Origin: Acanthaster planci
Taxonomy: Eukaryota > Echinodermata > Asteroidea > Valvatida > Acanthasteridae
Assembly: GCF_001949145.1 (NCBI RefSeq)
Contig: NW_019091355.1
Coordinates: 2,768,654-2,810,002, forward strand
Length of the DNA: 41,349 bases
Direction of reading: 5' to 3'
The position numbers and the translations under genes are program-made. This document shows positions 39,961 through 41,349 of this stretch, piece after piece (the first letter of the stretch is position 1; the number at the start of each line of letters is the position of its first letter). The notes beneath the pieces are model-generated. The model saw only the letters and a list, made by a program, of their open reading frames with translations, was not told the DNA's origin and made no database searches.

Positions 39961-41349
39961 ATGCCACGAAAAAAAACATCTTGGACACCGACCTATGGAA
40001 AATGGAAGACGGAAGCAATGGAACGTGCAATGCAGGCTGTGAAGAATGAGAAACTTGGATTAAGGCAGGCAGCAAAGCAGTACGGCGTACCACAAGCAAC
40101 ACTGTGCAGGAGACTACGAAAAGGAGTGTCAGCTGTTGAACCTGCTACAAGGCCACCTATTTTCACTGCCGAGGATGAGCAACTCCTTGTGCAGTATGTG
40201 CAGGAAATGGAAGCACTTGGCTTTGGACTTTCCATCAGTGCTGTGCGTAAGCTGGCCTATGAAATGGCTGAAGATGCTGGAATAAACCATCGGTTTAACA
40301 AAGAGGAAAAGAAGGCAGGTTACGACTGGTATCAGGGATTTATGAGACGACATCCAGAACTCTCGCTTCGGAAACCCGAAGGATTGTCAGCTGCTCGTGC
40401 AGCAATGTTGAACCCCAAAGTTATTGGGGATCACTTCACCAAGCTCGGAGAAGTTCTGGACACCACAGGCCTGAAGTCAAAACCAGCCCAAATCTACAAT
40501 CTTGATGAAACTGGATTAAGTCTAGTACATACTCCCTCAAAGGTAATCTCGACAAAAGGCAAAAAGACCGTCCAGTCTCGCACAAGTGGTGACCGGGGTG
40601 AAAATGTGACAGTGCTGGTGTGTGCCAATGCCCAAGGCACTGTTCTGCCACCCTTCATCATATTCAAGGGAAAACGCCTCAGTCCAGCTTTGACCCAAAG
40701 TGCTCCTCCAGGAACCCTATTTGGTGTGAGCGACTCAAGTTTCATCAATGCCGAACTGTTCGAGACATGGATTAAGAGGATGTTCATCCCTTCATTGCCA
40801 CCTTCACGTCCTGTGCTCCTCATCTTGGATGGCCACTACTCACACATCACAATATCAACCCTCAAACTAGCCCGGGAGAATTCCATCCACATATACTGCC
40901 TACCACCCCACACCACCAACCACACCCAACCTCTGGATAAATCGGTCTTTAGGTCCGTCAAGAGTTCCTACAATCAGAGATGTGAGCGCTTCATGCGTGA
41001 GAATCCACAGCGGCTCATCACACGCTATGACTTCTGTGGGATTTTCAGGGATGTGTTCCACAGTGCCTTGAGCATGGCCAATATTGTCAGTGGATTCAAG
41101 TCTACTGGAATATACCCATTCAACCCACTGGCAATAACAACTGAACACATGCAGTTTTCATCCGTTGAAACAGAGCTGGAATTTGCAGAGCCGGTACAAG
41201 GCGAAGTGGCTTCAGCAGCATCAAATTCATCCATCACCACAATACCAGTGGTTCTGAATGCTGGTAGCACTGTGATAGATCTGCCTACAGTTGATGCTCC
41301 TGCATCAGTACCTGCATCAGAAGATGATGTTCCCATGGAGATTGACACT
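39961..41349 (+). CDS. Pogo/Tigger-like DDE transposase, 3' truncated by window edge
   Basis: An uninterrupted frame of 463 codons runs from ATG to the right edge with no stop. Residues 15-57 resemble a Pipsqueak helix-turn-helix (LGLRQAAKQYGVPQATLCRR), followed by a CENP-B-like DNA-binding region to about 145 (GYDWYQGFMRRHPELSLRKP). The DDE_1 catalytic domain follows. Its acid residues are D182 (YNLDETGL), D290 (LILDGHYSH) and D326 (QPLDKSVF), 35 residues between the last two, fitting the DDxD pattern of pogo elements. The tail after about 385 is acidic and low in complexity. All three catalytic residues are intact and there is no frameshift, so the copy is young or has been kept under selection. 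The flanking repeated motifs favour a mobile copy over a domesticated host gene. Nuclear cut-and-paste transposition is the expected activity. Confidence 0.93.
   Translation, partial: MPRKKTSWTPTYGKWKTEAMERAMQAVKNEKLGLRQAAKQYGVPQATLCRRLRKGVSAVEPATRPPIFTAEDEQLLVQYVQEMEALGFGLSISAVRKLAYEMAEDAGINHRFNKEEKKAGYDWYQGFMRRHPELSLRKPEGLSAARAAMLNPKVIGDHFTKLGEVLDTTGLKSKPAQIYNLDETGLSLVHTPSKVISTKGKKTVQSRTSGDRGENVTVLVCANAQGTVLPPFIIFKGKRLSPALTQSAPPGTLFGVSDSSFINAELFETWIKRMFIPSLPPSRPVLLILDGHYSHITISTLKLARENSIHIYCLPPHTTNHTQPLDKSVFRSVKSSYNQRCERFMRENPQRLITRYDFCGIFRDVFHSALSMANIVSGFKSTGIYPFNPLAITTEHMQFSSVETELEFAEPVQGEVASAASNSSITTIPVVLNAGSTVIDLPTVDAPASVPASEDDVPMEIDT

Larger units (their letters stand above)
38900..41349 (+). 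mobile_element. Pogo/Tigger-type DNA transposon, left part
   Basis: The probable left end is GGGTAAGGTGGGGTAAATGG at 38900, preceded by TA (38898-38899), the target of this superfamily. About 1.06 kb of leader with motif repeats and a (CAAA)7 tract precedes the transposase. The right end lies outside the window, so the matching inverted terminus cannot be seen. Confidence 0.7.

Noticed and set aside
39993-41348. Minus-strand frames over the transposase
   Set aside because: Antisense shadows of the intact plus-strand transposase frame.

Overview
This is a eukaryotic nuclear window from an invertebrate animal. Small coding exons carry canonical splice sites. Introns and flanks are AT-rich and full of short inverted-repeat elements and TACATGTA-type repeats. 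The metazoan gene set, the abundant palindromic ACATGT repeats and GTAGGCCTAGGCCTAC-like words make me lean towards an echinoderm such as a sea star, but this is inference from repeat style only. I saw no rRNA, tRNA, CRISPR or prokaryotic operon structure.

Layout. Positions 1-310 hold a 98-bp tandem satellite that runs off the left edge. On the minus strand, 2845-5183 encodes a complete chondroitin sulfate N-acetylgalactosaminyltransferase (CSGALNACT type, 575 aa in two coding exons). A likely non-coding first exon and GC-rich promoter lie about 11.6 kb upstream, near 16745-16960. The predicted intron between is filled with short non-autonomous elements, ACATGT arrays and a decayed unidentified reading frame near 9.8-10.2 kb. 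A diverged triplicated G/C-rich repeat (about 16968-17660) separates this gene from the next.

The second minus-strand gene spans 19880-33209. I assembled 12 coding exons whose phases all agree. They give a 468-aa protein with an N-terminal FYVE zinc finger followed by armadillo-type helical repeats. I cannot tie this architecture to a named vertebrate gene. The introns carry several inverted-repeat elements, and one intron uses a GC donor. A roughly 2-kb AT-rich 3' UTR is likely.

The region 33360-38897 has no recognisable gene. It holds a degenerate cluster of a TTCACGAA motif, X-box-like sites and one undetermined base (38098). From about 38900 to the right edge lies a pogo/Tigger-type DNA transposon on the plus strand. 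Its transposase frame opens at 39961 and is intact to the end of the window. It is preceded by a 17-bp direct repeat and a palindromic copy of the same motif, a plausible set of transposase binding sites.

The two cellular genes have unrelated jobs: Golgi proteoglycan synthesis, and probable PI3P-membrane binding. They are simply neighbours. The strongest points are the FYVE-armadillo gene model, the transposon with its repeated motif, and the several families of miniature inverted-repeat elements with copies on both sides of the window.
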